From Desulfobacterium sp. (lineage in GTDB: Bacteria; Desulfobacterota; Desulfobacteria; Desulfobacterales; Desulfobacteraceae): a DNA stretch of 64,000 bases. The notes below the pieces were generated by a model. That model was not told the origin of the DNA and did no database searches. It was given only the letters and a program-made list of their open reading frames with translations. Shown in pieces: positions 1 through 7,554 of this stretch. The position numbers and the translations under genes are program-made. Positions within the stretch are counted from its first letter, which is position 1, and the number at the start of each line of letters is the position of its first letter. The DNA is taken from assembly GCA_030145245.1 (NCBI GenBank), contig JAQYWC010000033.1, positions 124,001-188,000 on the forward strand. The letters are read 5' to 3'.

Positions 1-1988
1 TGACGCCTTAACCCCGGGGAGCACATAATAACAGGCTGCACATCCATGGCAAGCTGTTTTTCCACCTCGGCCGATGCTGCGGCGAGGATCTGCTCTGCAA
101 TCTTGGGATCAACGGCGAGATACGCCCCATGCTCCGTGTGTTTTATATTATTTCCAAGCAACTCCTCGACACTTCTGTCCAGGGTGATCACCTGAAGGGT
201 CTTGCCCTCCCCCACAAAGGGAGAGATCATGCCCTTGGCGATTCTCTGCCTTGCATATTCGGTCAACAGGTCCGGGTCTTTGCCCATGGGCGCATAATCG
301 GCCAGGGTCTCCACAATGGTGAGAAGATTCCTGATGGAGATCCTCTCCCGCAGCAGATTTTGAAGCACCTTCTGCACGATCCCCACGGAAAGAAGATTTG
401 GCACAAGCTCTTCAACCGCTTTTGGACTTGTCTTTGCGAGGTTGTCAAGCAGATGCTGCACCTCCTGCCGGCCGAGAAGATCGTAGGCATTGTTCCGAAT
501 GATCTCGGTGATATGGGTGGCAATAACCGTTGAGTTGTCAACCACGGTATATCCGGCAAACTTGGCCTCATCTTCCTTCTCTTGCGGTATCCACAGGGCA
601 GGAAGATTAAATGCAGGCTCGGTGGTGGGGATACCATCGATCTCCTGGGCCGTCCCCCCTGGATCCATTGCCAGAAGATGGTTGACCATAAGCTCGGTAC
701 CGGCTGCTTCAACCCCCTTGATCATCACCCGGTACTGGGCCGGATTCAATTTGAGGTTATCCCTGATGTGAATGGGTGGAATGATGATCCCCATCTCACT
801 TGCAAACTGCCGTCGTATGGCACGGATTCTTCCAAGCAGGATGCCGTCCTGCTGTTTGTCCACCAGGGGAATGAGCCCGTAACCCACCTCAAGCTCGATG
901 GTGTCCAGGGTCAGCAGATGATCCACCTCTTCAGGTGCCCCTGACTCAGCCCCCTCTTCAGCCTCGGCTGCGGCTTCGGCTTCCATCTCTTCGGTCGCAG
1001 CCCCGGGTCTGCCGATGAAGTACCAGCATCCCCCCCCCATAAGAATGGCCAGGGTCATGAACGGAAAGGCCGGAAGGCCGGGCACAAGGCCGAAGCAGAA
1101 AACAATCACCGACCCCACGTAAACCGGAGTGGAGCTTGAAAGGAGATGGGTGACAAACTCTTGTCCCATCCGGTTTTCAGACCCTGATCTTGAGACCAGA
1201 AGACCTGCCGCAGTGGAGATGAGAAGTGCAGGAATCTGGGAAACGAGGCCGTCGCCAACAGTAAGCAGGGTGTAGTTGCTAAGCGCCTCAGCCATGGGCA
1301 TTCCCTGCTGGACCACGCCGATGACAAACCCGCCGGCGATGTTGATCATGGTAATGATGATACCCGCGATGGCGTCTCCCCTGACAAACTTGCTGGCACC
1401 GTCCATGGCACCGTGGAACTCGGACTCCTTTGCAACACCTTTACGCCGTTCCCCGGCCTCGACCTCATCAATCATACCGGCGTTGAGATCGGCATCAATG
1501 GCCATCTGCTTGCCGGGCATGGCATCCAGGGTGAACCGTGCCGCAACCTCTGCAATTCGTCCCGCACCCTTGGTGATAACCATGAAATTGATCAGAACCA
1601 GGATGATAAAGATGATCATTCCCACCACATAGTTTCCCCCGACCACAAAGCTGCCAAAGCTCATGATGATGGAACCCGCTGCAAGGGGGCCTTCACTTCC
1701 GTGGAGAAGGATCAGCCGGGTGGAGGCAACGTTCAACGAAAGGCGAAACAGGGTCAGTATGAGCAGCATGGACGGAAATATAAAAAAGTCCAGCGGCTTC
1801 TTGGTGTACATGGTGGTGATGAGCACGATCACGGCAAAGGTGATGCTCAAGGCCAGGAAAAAATCAAGAAGCATGGGCGGAATCGGCAGAATCATGGCCA
1901 TGAGAATACCGACCAATGTCACGATCATTGCAATATCAGAGGCTTCACTTCGAAAGCTTGCTAATAGTCCTGTCTGTTCAGCTGCCAT
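1..1988 (-). CDS. flhA: Flagellar export apparatus protein FlhA (3' end beyond window)
   Basis: FlhA is the largest inner-membrane component of the flagellar type III export gate; its cytoplasmic nonameric ring docks substrates and chaperones. About 662 codons are visible from ATG at 1988 (MAAEQTGLLASF), so only the last few tens of residues of a roughly 690-residue family member lie off the left edge. The N-terminal half carries the usual run of hydrophobic segments, the FHIPEP-family signature around residue 150 (RFTLDAMPGKQMAIDADL) and further membrane segments up to about residue 320. An acidic linker (EEMEAEAAAEAEEGAESG) then leads into the soluble domain. It is the last visible gene of the fliLMNOPQR-flhBA run, 84 bp downstream of flhB. 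Identification is firm; the end is truncated only by the window. Confidence 0.97.
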   Translation of the reverse strand, partial: MAAEQTGLLASFRSEASDIAMIVTLVGILMAMILPIPPMLLDFFLALSITFAVIVLITTMYTKKPLDFFIFPSMLLILTLFRLSLNVASTRLILLHGSEGPLAAGSIIMSFGSFVVGGNYVVGMIIFIILVLINFMVITKGAGRIAEVAARFTLDAMPGKQMAIDADLNAGMIDEVEAGERRKGVAKESEFHGAMDGASKFVRGDAIAGIIITMINIAGGFVIGVVQQGMPMAEALSNYTLLTVGDGLVSQIPALLISTAAGLLVSRSGSENRMGQEFVTHLLSSSTPVYVGSVIVFCFGLVPGLPAFPFMTLAILMGGGCWYFIGRPGAATEEMEAEAAAEAEEGAESGAPEEVDHLLTLDTIELEVGYGLIPLVDKQQDGILLGRIRAIRRQFASEMGIIIPPIHIRDNLKLNPAQYRVMIKGVEAAGTELMVNHLLAMDPGGTAQEIDGIPTTEPAFNLPALWIPQEKEDEAKFAGYTVVDNSTVIATHITEIIRNNAYDLLGRQEVQHLLDNLAKTSPKAVEELVPNLLSVGIVQKVLQNLLRERISIRNLLTIVETLADYAPMGKDPDLLTEYARQRIAKGMISPFVGEGKTLQVITLDRSVEELLGNNIKHTEHGAYLAVDPKIAEQILAAASAEVEKQLAMDVQPVIMCSPGLRR

Positions 1989-2058
1989 TCAATCCCCGTT
2001 AAAATAATCCGTTATGTCCATGGAAAAGCGACCGTTATTTGACGCGGCTGCCAAAAGG

Positions 2059-2075
2059 TTGACACCCACTGTCAA
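2059..2075. repeat. TTGACA/TGTCAA inverted repeat at the flhB 3' end
   Basis: A perfect 6-bp inverted repeat with a 5-nt spacer (TTGACA CCCAC TGTCAA) spans the flhB stop codon, in the 83-bp flhB-flhA gap. The decamer TTGACACCCA recurs at 43966-43975 and, in inverse orientation, at 7481-7490. Function is unknown; too short to call a terminator. Confidence 0.4.
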
Positions 2076-3145
2076 AGGGTCTTTCCCTTTAGTTTGTACA
2101 CCTGGGCAAGGAGTTCGGCCACGGCCTGAAACAGCTCCGATGGGACTTCCTGCCCTACCTCCACAATCTTATACAAATTTCGGGCCAACGTTTTATTTTC
2201 GATCAAAGGAACATCGGATTCCCGTGCAATTCTCCGGATATTAGCGGCAACCGCCCCGGCGCCCATGGCCACAACAGTGGGCGCTTCCATGCTAATGGCG
2301 TCATATTTAATGGCGACAGCCAGGCGGGTGGGGTTTGTCACCACCACGTCCGCCGTCGGGATATCAGCCATCATCCTTTTCCGGGCCGCCTCGGCCTGGA
2401 GCTGACGAATCCTGGATTTCACCTGGGGATCTCCATCTGTCTGCTTGTGCTCGTCCTTGACCTCCTGCTTGGTCATCTTCTGGTCCTCCAGAAACTTCCA
2501 CTTCTGGAAGGCATAATCCAGGACAGCCAGCACCACCATCACGAGCACCACCTTGACAAAAATCTCAAAGGCGATCTTGAGAATATAGATCAGAATCGCC
2601 CCCACACTTTGATCATAAAGCCGGATGATATTAGAAAGCTCAGATTTGACCACCATGTAGGAAATGGAAAAGATGATGATAATCTTGAGAATACTCTTGA
2701 TAAACTCCATCAAAGCCCTGGAGGTGAACTTCTGGGCAAACCCCTTGATGGGGTCGATGCGGGAGAGCTTCGGCTCAATGGCCTTCCAGGAGATGACAAA
2801 CCCCACCTGGACCACATTCGAGACAAAGGCTGCAACAAAAACAGCGCTCAAAAGAGGCGCAAGGATGAGAAACAGGCTCTGGCTGCTCCGAAACATGAGA
2901 TGAACAGCCTCCACGTCGGTCAGCAGCGGCACACCGGTAAAGGTAAAGCCGTCGCGCATCACCACCAGAAACTGCTGGTATATAAAATAGGCAAAGGCAT
3001 GAAGCGCAAGCACTCCTGCCATCAGAACCACCACCGAAGGAACCTCGGTACTCTTGGATACCTGCCCCTCTTCCCTGGCCTTGTCGAGCTTCCTGGAGCT
3101 CGCGTCCTCGGTTTTCTCCCCACCGCCTCCTGGATCTTCAGCCAT
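2072..3145 (-). CDS. flhB: Flagellar export switch protein FlhB
   Basis: FlhB (357 aa) is the membrane protein that switches export specificity from rod/hook to filament substrates. The start MAEDPGGGGEKTEDASSRKL is typical, followed by four hydrophobic segments (about 30-220) and the charged cytoplasmic domain. The normal autocleavage motif NPTH is here NPTR: Asn271-Pro-Thr-Arg274 (CGC where CAC would give His). In the family, cleavage occurs between the Asn and Pro, which are retained; whether Arg at the fourth position still allows it cannot be judged from sequence. It starts 2 bp after the fliR stop, so the genes are translationally close. The C-terminus (YKLKGKTL) looks complete. Confidence 0.96.
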   Translation of the reverse strand: MAEDPGGGGEKTEDASSRKLDKAREEGQVSKSTEVPSVVVLMAGVLALHAFAYFIYQQFLVVMRDGFTFTGVPLLTDVEAVHLMFRSSQSLFLILAPLLSAVFVAAFVSNVVQVGFVISWKAIEPKLSRIDPIKGFAQKFTSRALMEFIKSILKIIIIFSISYMVVKSELSNIIRLYDQSVGAILIYILKIAFEIFVKVVLVMVVLAVLDYAFQKWKFLEDQKMTKQEVKDEHKQTDGDPQVKSRIRQLQAEAARKRMMADIPTADVVVTNPTRLAVAIKYDAISMEAPTVVAMGAGAVAANIRRIARESDVPLIENKTLARNLYKIVEVGQEVPSELFQAVAELLAQVYKLKGKTL

Positions 3146-3147
3146 GG

Positions 3148-3936
3148 CTATCCTCCACCCATCCAGAACATAAACGTCAAGAGCAGCGCCTTGAACTCAT
3201 AAACATACCCCCGGGTCACGATCGAGATGATCTCAAGACTCAAGCCGAACAGCACAAGACCAACAACGATCTTCAGGGGAAAGGCCACGATCATCACGTT
3301 CATCTGGGGAGAGAACTTTGCCGTAAGGCCAAAGGCGACACTGGTAAAAAGAAGGGCCGCAATCGCAGGCGCCCCGATCTTTATGGAAAGAATCCACATC
3401 TGGGCGCCGATGAACAGCACCTTGTCCACCATGACCCGCTGGAACACAAACTGCCCTGGTTTTATCAGATCAAAGCTGTCCACAAGGGCCAAAAGCATGA
3501 TGTGGTGACCGTTGAGCAGCAGAAACACCAGCAGGGCCACCCAGTGGGCCAGCTGCTCCATGATGGAAACATTGGCTCCGGACTGGGGGTCGACCACATT
3601 GATCATGGAAAAACCCATCTGAAACCCGATCACCTGGCCTGCAAGCTGAAACGAGCCAAAGAAGAGCCGGACACAGAGTCCCAGGGTAAGACCGATCATG
3701 GCCTCGGAGAACAGTAACAGTGCCGTGCCAACAGGGGTCAGGGGCAAGAGGGCAGGATCGAGCCCAACCACGGAGTACAAAAGCATGGAGATGACCATGG
3801 CAAGCCCAGCCTTGACCATACCCGGAAACATGGTGGTGGAGAAGATGGGAAGCATGAACAGAACGATGCTGACCCTTGCCAGGACCAGCAGATAGACCTT
3901 GAACTCATCCGGCTGTATGAGGTTGAGGATTTCCAT
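3148..3936 (-). CDS. fliR: Flagellar export gate protein FliR
   Basis: FliR (262 aa) forms, with FliP and FliQ, the helical export-gate core through which flagellar subunits cross the inner membrane. The start MEILNLIQPDEFKVYLLVLARVS and about six hydrophobic segments through the whole length are typical for the family, as is the length. It lies 8 bp after fliQ and 2 bp before flhB in a compact operon, the common order fliPQR-flhB-flhA. Confidence 0.96.
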   Translation of the reverse strand: MEILNLIQPDEFKVYLLVLARVSIVLFMLPIFSTTMFPGMVKAGLAMVISMLLYSVVGLDPALLPLTPVGTALLLFSEAMIGLTLGLCVRLFFGSFQLAGQVIGFQMGFSMINVVDPQSGANVSIMEQLAHWVALLVFLLLNGHHIMLLALVDSFDLIKPGQFVFQRVMVDKVLFIGAQMWILSIKIGAPAIAALLFTSVAFGLTAKFSPQMNVMIVAFPLKIVVGLVLFGLSLEIISIVTRGYVYEFKALLLTFMFWMGGG

Positions 3937-3944
3937 GGTTCAGG

Positions 3945-4214
3945 TCACCGGATATAGAAGGGAATGTTCTCGATGATCCGCCGGGTAAAGGCCGTGACCT
4001 CTTCTAACATCCACGGCGCAAAAAAGAGAAGTCCCAGAAACACGGCAAGGATCTTGGGAACAAAGGAGAGGGTCATCTCCTGGATGGAGGTGACAGCCTG
4101 GAATATACTGATGATAAGCCCTGCGGCAAGCCCTAAGCCCAGCATGGGCGCAGAAAGATAGATGGTCAGGATGATGGCCTGCTTGGCAAACTCAATGACA
4201 AATTCAGGGGTCAT
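3945..4214 (-). CDS. fliQ: Flagellar export gate protein FliQ
   Basis: FliQ (89 aa) is the small two-helix subunit of the FliPQR export gate. The start MTPEFVIEFAKQAI at 4214 was chosen because it matches the family N-terminus and length; the open frame continues 16 codons upstream into fliP but without family resemblance. Two long hydrophobic segments flank the conserved SIFQAVTSIQEMTLSF stretch. It begins 2 bp after the fliP stop. Confidence 0.96.
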   Translation of the reverse strand: MTPEFVIEFAKQAIILTIYLSAPMLGLGLAAGLIISIFQAVTSIQEMTLSFVPKILAVFLGLLFFAPWMLEEVTAFTRRIIENIPFYIR

Positions 4215-4216
4215 GG

Positions 4217-4993
4217 TCAGACTCCAAAGCTTTTTAACAGGGAACCGGTCAACAGATGCCACCCGTCCACAAGTACAAAGAGCATCAGCTTAAAGGGAAG
4301 CGAGATCATCACCGGCGGCAGCATCATCATTCCCATGGCCAGCAGCACCGAGGCGACCACCATGTCGATGACAAGAAAGGGAATATAGAGCACAAACCCG
4401 ATAATAAAAGCGGTCTTTAGCTCACTGATCACATAGGCGGGAATGAGGAGCATAAGAGAAACATCCTCCCGGGCGTTGGGTTTATCAACACCAGCCCCCT
4501 TGACGAACAGAGCAATATCCGCCTCCCGGGTGTTTGTCAGCAAAAACCTTCGGATTGGCACCTGGGCCGTTTCAAAGGCTTCCTTGTAGTCGATTTCGCT
4601 TTCCAGATAGGGATTGAGGGAGGTTCGGTAGATCTCCTGGCCAACGGGCTTGATGATAAAAAAGGTCAAAAAGAGTGCCAGCCCTACGACCACCTGGTTT
4701 GGAGGACTGGACTGGGTGCCGATGGCCTGCCTTAAAAAATGAAACACCACAATAATCCGGGTGAACGGGGTCATGAGGATCAAAATGGCCGGCGCCAGGG
4801 CAAGGATGGTCACCAGGGCGATGATCTCAAGGACAACAGCAACGTCCTCGGGTCCCTGGGCCTGCTCAATGCCGATCTTCAAGGAGGGAATGGGAAAAGT
4901 AACGGCCTGGGCAATCTCAGGCAGCACCATGGAACAGAGCAGGCAGGCGATAAACAGGCCGGATATCTTCCAGTCAAGGGATCTATGCGCCAT
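4217..4993 (-). CDS. fliP: Flagellar export gate protein FliP
   Basis: FliP (258 aa) is the major subunit of the export gate. It starts with a signal-like hydrophobic segment ending AQAVTFPIP, as in many FliP proteins, followed by the conserved MTPFTRIIVVFHFLRQAIGT region (about residues 75-95), a periplasmic loop and C-terminal hydrophobic helices. Start at ATG 4993 was preferred over ATG 4999 because an AAGGGGG Shine-Dalgarno-like stretch lies at proper distance only from the former. It overlaps the end of fliO, implying coupled translation. Confidence 0.95.
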   Translation of the reverse strand: MAHRSLDWKISGLFIACLLCSMVLPEIAQAVTFPIPSLKIGIEQAQGPEDVAVVLEIIALVTILALAPAILILMTPFTRIIVVFHFLRQAIGTQSSPPNQVVVGLALFLTFFIIKPVGQEIYRTSLNPYLESEIDYKEAFETAQVPIRRFLLTNTREADIALFVKGAGVDKPNAREDVSLMLLIPAYVISELKTAFIIGFVLYIPFLVIDMVVASVLLAMGMMMLPPVMISLPFKLMLFVLVDGWHLLTGSLLKSFGV

Positions 4994-5357
4994 GGTCATC
5001 CCCCTTGTCCCGGGAACGGCCCACGCTCTCCTGTAACAGGTCTGGGAACCCCTTACGGTCCTCTGTTGGAACCAATGGATCCCCGGTCTTTTCGTCAAAG
5101 GAGGCAAGGGAGGTAATGGTTTGGGGGGTGACCCCCAACAAAATTTTCCGGTCCAGTACATCCACCAACACCAGCTTCTCCTTTGGGCCAAGATGATGAA
5201 CCGCTGCCACCGTTATATCCTCCCGGCCCTTGCCACCTCTCCTGATGGATGTAAACCGCTTCACACCATAGAGAAGAAGCACAAGTGCGGCAATAACAAC
5301 ACCGAGCATGACCGCACTCTTTAAAAAGGCGCCCCACATTTCAGACGAGGGTGCCAT
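4983..5357 (-). CDS. fliO: Flagellar export accessory protein FliO
   Basis: FliO (124 aa) assists assembly of the FliP ring. It is identified by position between fliN and fliP and by architecture: a short N-terminus, one membrane segment (about residues 12-30, AVMLGVVIAALVLLLYGV) and a small cytoplasmic domain with a GRED-ITV-AVHHLGPKEKLVLVDV-type beta pattern found in FliO/FliZ family proteins. ATG 5357 overlaps the fliN TGA (ATGA); a GTG one codon upstream is also possible. The sequence family is divergent, so the call depends partly on gene order. Confidence 0.85.
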   Translation of the reverse strand: MAPSSEMWGAFLKSAVMLGVVIAALVLLLYGVKRFTSIRRGGKGREDITVAAVHHLGPKEKLVLVDVLDRKILLGVTPQTITSLASFDEKTGDPLVPTEDRKGFPDLLQESVGRSRDKGDDHGA

Positions 5358-5716
5358 CACTCAGCCAGACTCTTGACCCGGTCCATGGGCGTGATGATAT
5401 CGGTGAGCCGCACGCCAAATTTTTCGTTGACCACCACCACCTCGCCCCTGGCGATGAGTTTCCGGTTGATGTAGACCTCCAGGGGCTCGCCCGCAAGCTT
5501 GTTCAGCTCGACAATGGAGCCCTGGCCCAACTGGAGCAGGTCATTCACGAGCATCCGTGTTCTGCCAAGCTCCACGGAGAGTTCCAGGGGAATGTCAAGG
5601 ATGAAATCAAGGGTCCTCTCCTCCTGATCCTGCGCCTGCGCCCCCTCCTGTTCGAGGTTCTCGTTTTCCATTTCCTGGTCACTGTTTGCTTCGCTGCTGT
5701 TCTCTTCCATAGTCAT
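5357..5716 (-). CDS. fliN: Flagellar motor switch protein FliN
   Basis: FliN (119 aa) forms the base of the C ring and binds the FliH-FliI export complex. The acidic, low-complexity N-terminus (about residues 1-40) precedes the SpoA domain with the conserved DIPLELSVELGRTRM and VNEKFGVRLTDIITPMDRVKSL stretches. Length is in the usual range. It is 3 bp after fliM and overlaps fliO by the ATGA arrangement. Confidence 0.96.
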   Translation of the reverse strand: MTMEENSSEANSDQEMENENLEQEGAQAQDQEERTLDFILDIPLELSVELGRTRMLVNDLLQLGQGSIVELNKLAGEPLEVYINRKLIARGEVVVVNEKFGVRLTDIITPMDRVKSLAE

Positions 5717-5719
5717 CTC

Positions 5720-6700
5720 TCACTTTATGATCGTTTTCTCTTCTACGCAAAAGGCCTGGAATCCGCGCTGGACCCCCGCATACCCCTTAATTTTAGGAAG
5801 ACCGTCAATATAGCCTGTGAGCATATCCTTTGCGTCGTTGTCCAGCTGTATCACATCCCCGGGCTGCATGTAGATGAGCCGCTCCCCCGAGATCTCGGTG
5901 GACCCCAGCCGCACCCTGAGATCCACGGTGGACTCCAGGATGATCTCTTCGAGCCGGTTTCTCCAGGCGATGTCGATCTCTTCGGTTTCTGCCTGGAATC
6001 CGGATGCAAGCTTTGCCCGGATAGGCTCGATCATGGCGTAGGGAAGGCAAACCACAAGATTTCCTGCTGCCTGCTCAAGCTCAATCTCGAACCGGGTCAC
6101 GATAACAAGGTCTGTGGGCAGTACGATGGCGGCAAACTGGGGATTCATCTCCGAACGGATCAGGGATGTCTTCACAGGTTCGATGGGCAACCATGCCGTT
6201 TCAATATCCTTGAGACAAGCCACGACCACCTTCTCGATCATCACCTCTTCGATGGCAGTGAACTCCCGTCCTTCGACCCTTGCCTGTCCAGACCCCTCTC
6301 CGCCGAAAAAGGTATCGATGAGGTTGTAGACGAGCTGGCTCTCAAGCACCACAAGTGCGTGGCCCCTCAAGGGCTCCATTCGAAAGACATGGAGACTCGT
6401 GGGAACGGGCAAGCTGCGTACAAACTCGGAAAATTTCAAGGTATCCAGGGGATTGGCCGTCACATCCACATTGGTCTGGAGCAGGTTCGACATGCTGGCC
6501 CGGATCTCCCGTGCCAGCCTCTCGTTGATGACATCAAAGGTGGGCAGCCTCGCCCTGATGACCTTGTCCTGACTGGTAAAATCATAGGTAGCAAGCCCTT
6601 CAGGTTCGGGTGCCTCGACCTCTTTTTCGGTCTCAACATCTCCTGAATCAAGCCCTGCCAGCAGACTGTCAACTTCGTCCTGGGATAGTATCTCGCTCAT
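5720..6700 (-). CDS. fliM: Flagellar motor switch protein FliM
   Basis: FliM (326 aa) is the middle C-ring protein and receives CheY-P. The N-terminus MSEILSQDEVDSLLAGL is the canonical CheY-binding peptide, followed by a short acidic linker, the CheC-like middle domain (about 50-230) and the C-terminal SpoA domain that contacts FliN (about 250-320). Length is standard. It starts 4 bp after the fliL stop. Confidence 0.97.
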   Translation of the reverse strand: MSEILSQDEVDSLLAGLDSGDVETEKEVEAPEPEGLATYDFTSQDKVIRARLPTFDVINERLAREIRASMSNLLQTNVDVTANPLDTLKFSEFVRSLPVPTSLHVFRMEPLRGHALVVLESQLVYNLIDTFFGGEGSGQARVEGREFTAIEEVMIEKVVVACLKDIETAWLPIEPVKTSLIRSEMNPQFAAIVLPTDLVIVTRFEIELEQAAGNLVVCLPYAMIEPIRAKLASGFQAETEEIDIAWRNRLEEIILESTVDLRVRLGSTEISGERLIYMQPGDVIQLDNDAKDMLTGYIDGLPKIKGYAGVQRGFQAFCVEEKTIIK

Positions 6701-6704
6701 GGCC

Positions 6705-7280
6705 TCAGTTCTGCATAATTAAATTAATAAAAAAAAGATCTCGGATCTTCGCCCTGGTCAATGTCTGATTGATCTTCCTGATCAATTCCAACTTCAGCTG
6801 AAGCTTGCCTTCGGGAGTTCTCAGGACAAGCCATGTCATCCCGCCTGTCTCCTCTTCGATGACCTTGCGGATGGATAACATACCGGCTTCAATCTCCTGG
6901 CTCATCCCCGGATCCAAAAGCTCAAGCGCAATATCCAGGGTGATGAACTTCATCTTCCCACTGGGCGTAAGCTCTATCCGTTCAAAGGTCTCAAGGACAA
7001 CCACATCCTCGAACCGGGGCGCTTCATACCCCGTTGGAATTTCCTGAACCGCCTCCACCTGGACCTCTTGCACAGGGGGTTCTGCTTTGTCAATGTCCGG
7101 CCCCTTTAGAAAAAAGAACCAGAGGGCGACAACACCTGCCACAACGAGCAGGAGCGATATCAGGAGAATCACCAGCGTCTTTAATGTCAGCCATTTTTTC
7201 AACCGTCCAAGCCCTCCGGGAGCTGGGTTCTCAACATTTTCTTTTTCCGGATTTCCATGGATTTCATTCTCCTGGGTCAC
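6705..7280 (-). CDS. fliL: Flagellar basal-body protein FliL
   Basis: FliL (191 aa) surrounds stator units and affects motor torque. It has a charged N-terminus, one membrane segment (about residues 34-55, TLVILLISLLLVVAGVVALWFFFL) and a periplasmic domain with the FliL pattern of a central beta region followed by LKLELIRKINQTL near the end. It is the first gene of the fliL-flhA operon; a sigma-54 promoter lies about 75 bp upstream. Confidence 0.92.
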   Translation of the reverse strand: MTQENEIHGNPEKENVENPAPGGLGRLKKWLTLKTLVILLISLLLVVAGVVALWFFFLKGPDIDKAEPPVQEVQVEAVQEIPTGYEAPRFEDVVVLETFERIELTPSGKMKFITLDIALELLDPGMSQEIEAGMLSIRKVIEEETGGMTWLVLRTPEGKLQLKLELIRKINQTLTRAKIRDLFFINLIMQN

Positions 7281-7353
7281 GAGGAACCCCCGAAACGTTT
7301 GGGTTTAAGGTTGTCAAACCTAGGTAAAACAGCGTCAGTCATCACATTAGAAA

Positions 7354-7368
7354 GCAATCATCATGCCA
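7354..7368 (-). promoter_or_regulatory. Sigma-54 promoter of the fliL operon
   Basis: On the minus strand the sequence reads TGGCAT-GATGA-TTGC, with the invariant GG and GC separated exactly as in the two other sigma-54 promoters of this cluster. The -24 box has T instead of the consensus C at its sixth base. Transcription would start about 12 bp beyond the GC, some 60 bp before the fliL ATG. Confidence 0.75.
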
Positions 7369-7484
7369 AACAGCTGTCTTCTCCCTATTTTATCCAAGAA
7401 CAGCCAAAAGCCTATCACACCAGGGCGTTTATTGACCAGTTTTTTTTAAGAACCCGGGGATACGCGTCAAGAAAGGGGAATGGG

Positions 7485-7500
7485 TGTCAAGAATATGACA
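7485..7500. repeat. TGTCA/TGACA inverted repeat in the flgE-fliL gap
   Basis: The sequence TGTCA-AGAATA-TGACA is a short inverted repeat. It overlaps TGGGTGTCAA (7481-7490), the reverse complement of a decamer also seen at 2059-2068 and 43966-43975. The rest of the 274-bp flgE-fliL gap holds the flgE terminator and the fliL promoter; nothing else is apparent. Confidence 0.35.
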
Positions 7501-7516
7501 AAAGAAAGGGAGGAGT

Positions 7517-7542
7517 CAAGCGGGGCAGAAAAGCCCCGCTTG
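7517..7542 (-). terminator. Hairpin terminator after flgE
   Basis: A perfect 10-bp stem (CAAGCGGGGC / GCCCCGCTTG) with a 6-nt loop lies about 12 bp past the flgE stop. The following minus-strand sequence is pyrimidine-rich rather than a clean T tract. It separates the fliK-flgD-flgE operon from the fliL operon promoter. Confidence 0.8.
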
Positions 7543-7554
7543 ATTAAGCAAAAT

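Noticed and set aside
5351-6646. A 431-codon plus-strand open frame opposite fliN and fliM
   Set aside because: It is the mirror frame of two highly conserved switch genes in a GC-biased region and has no family resemblance.
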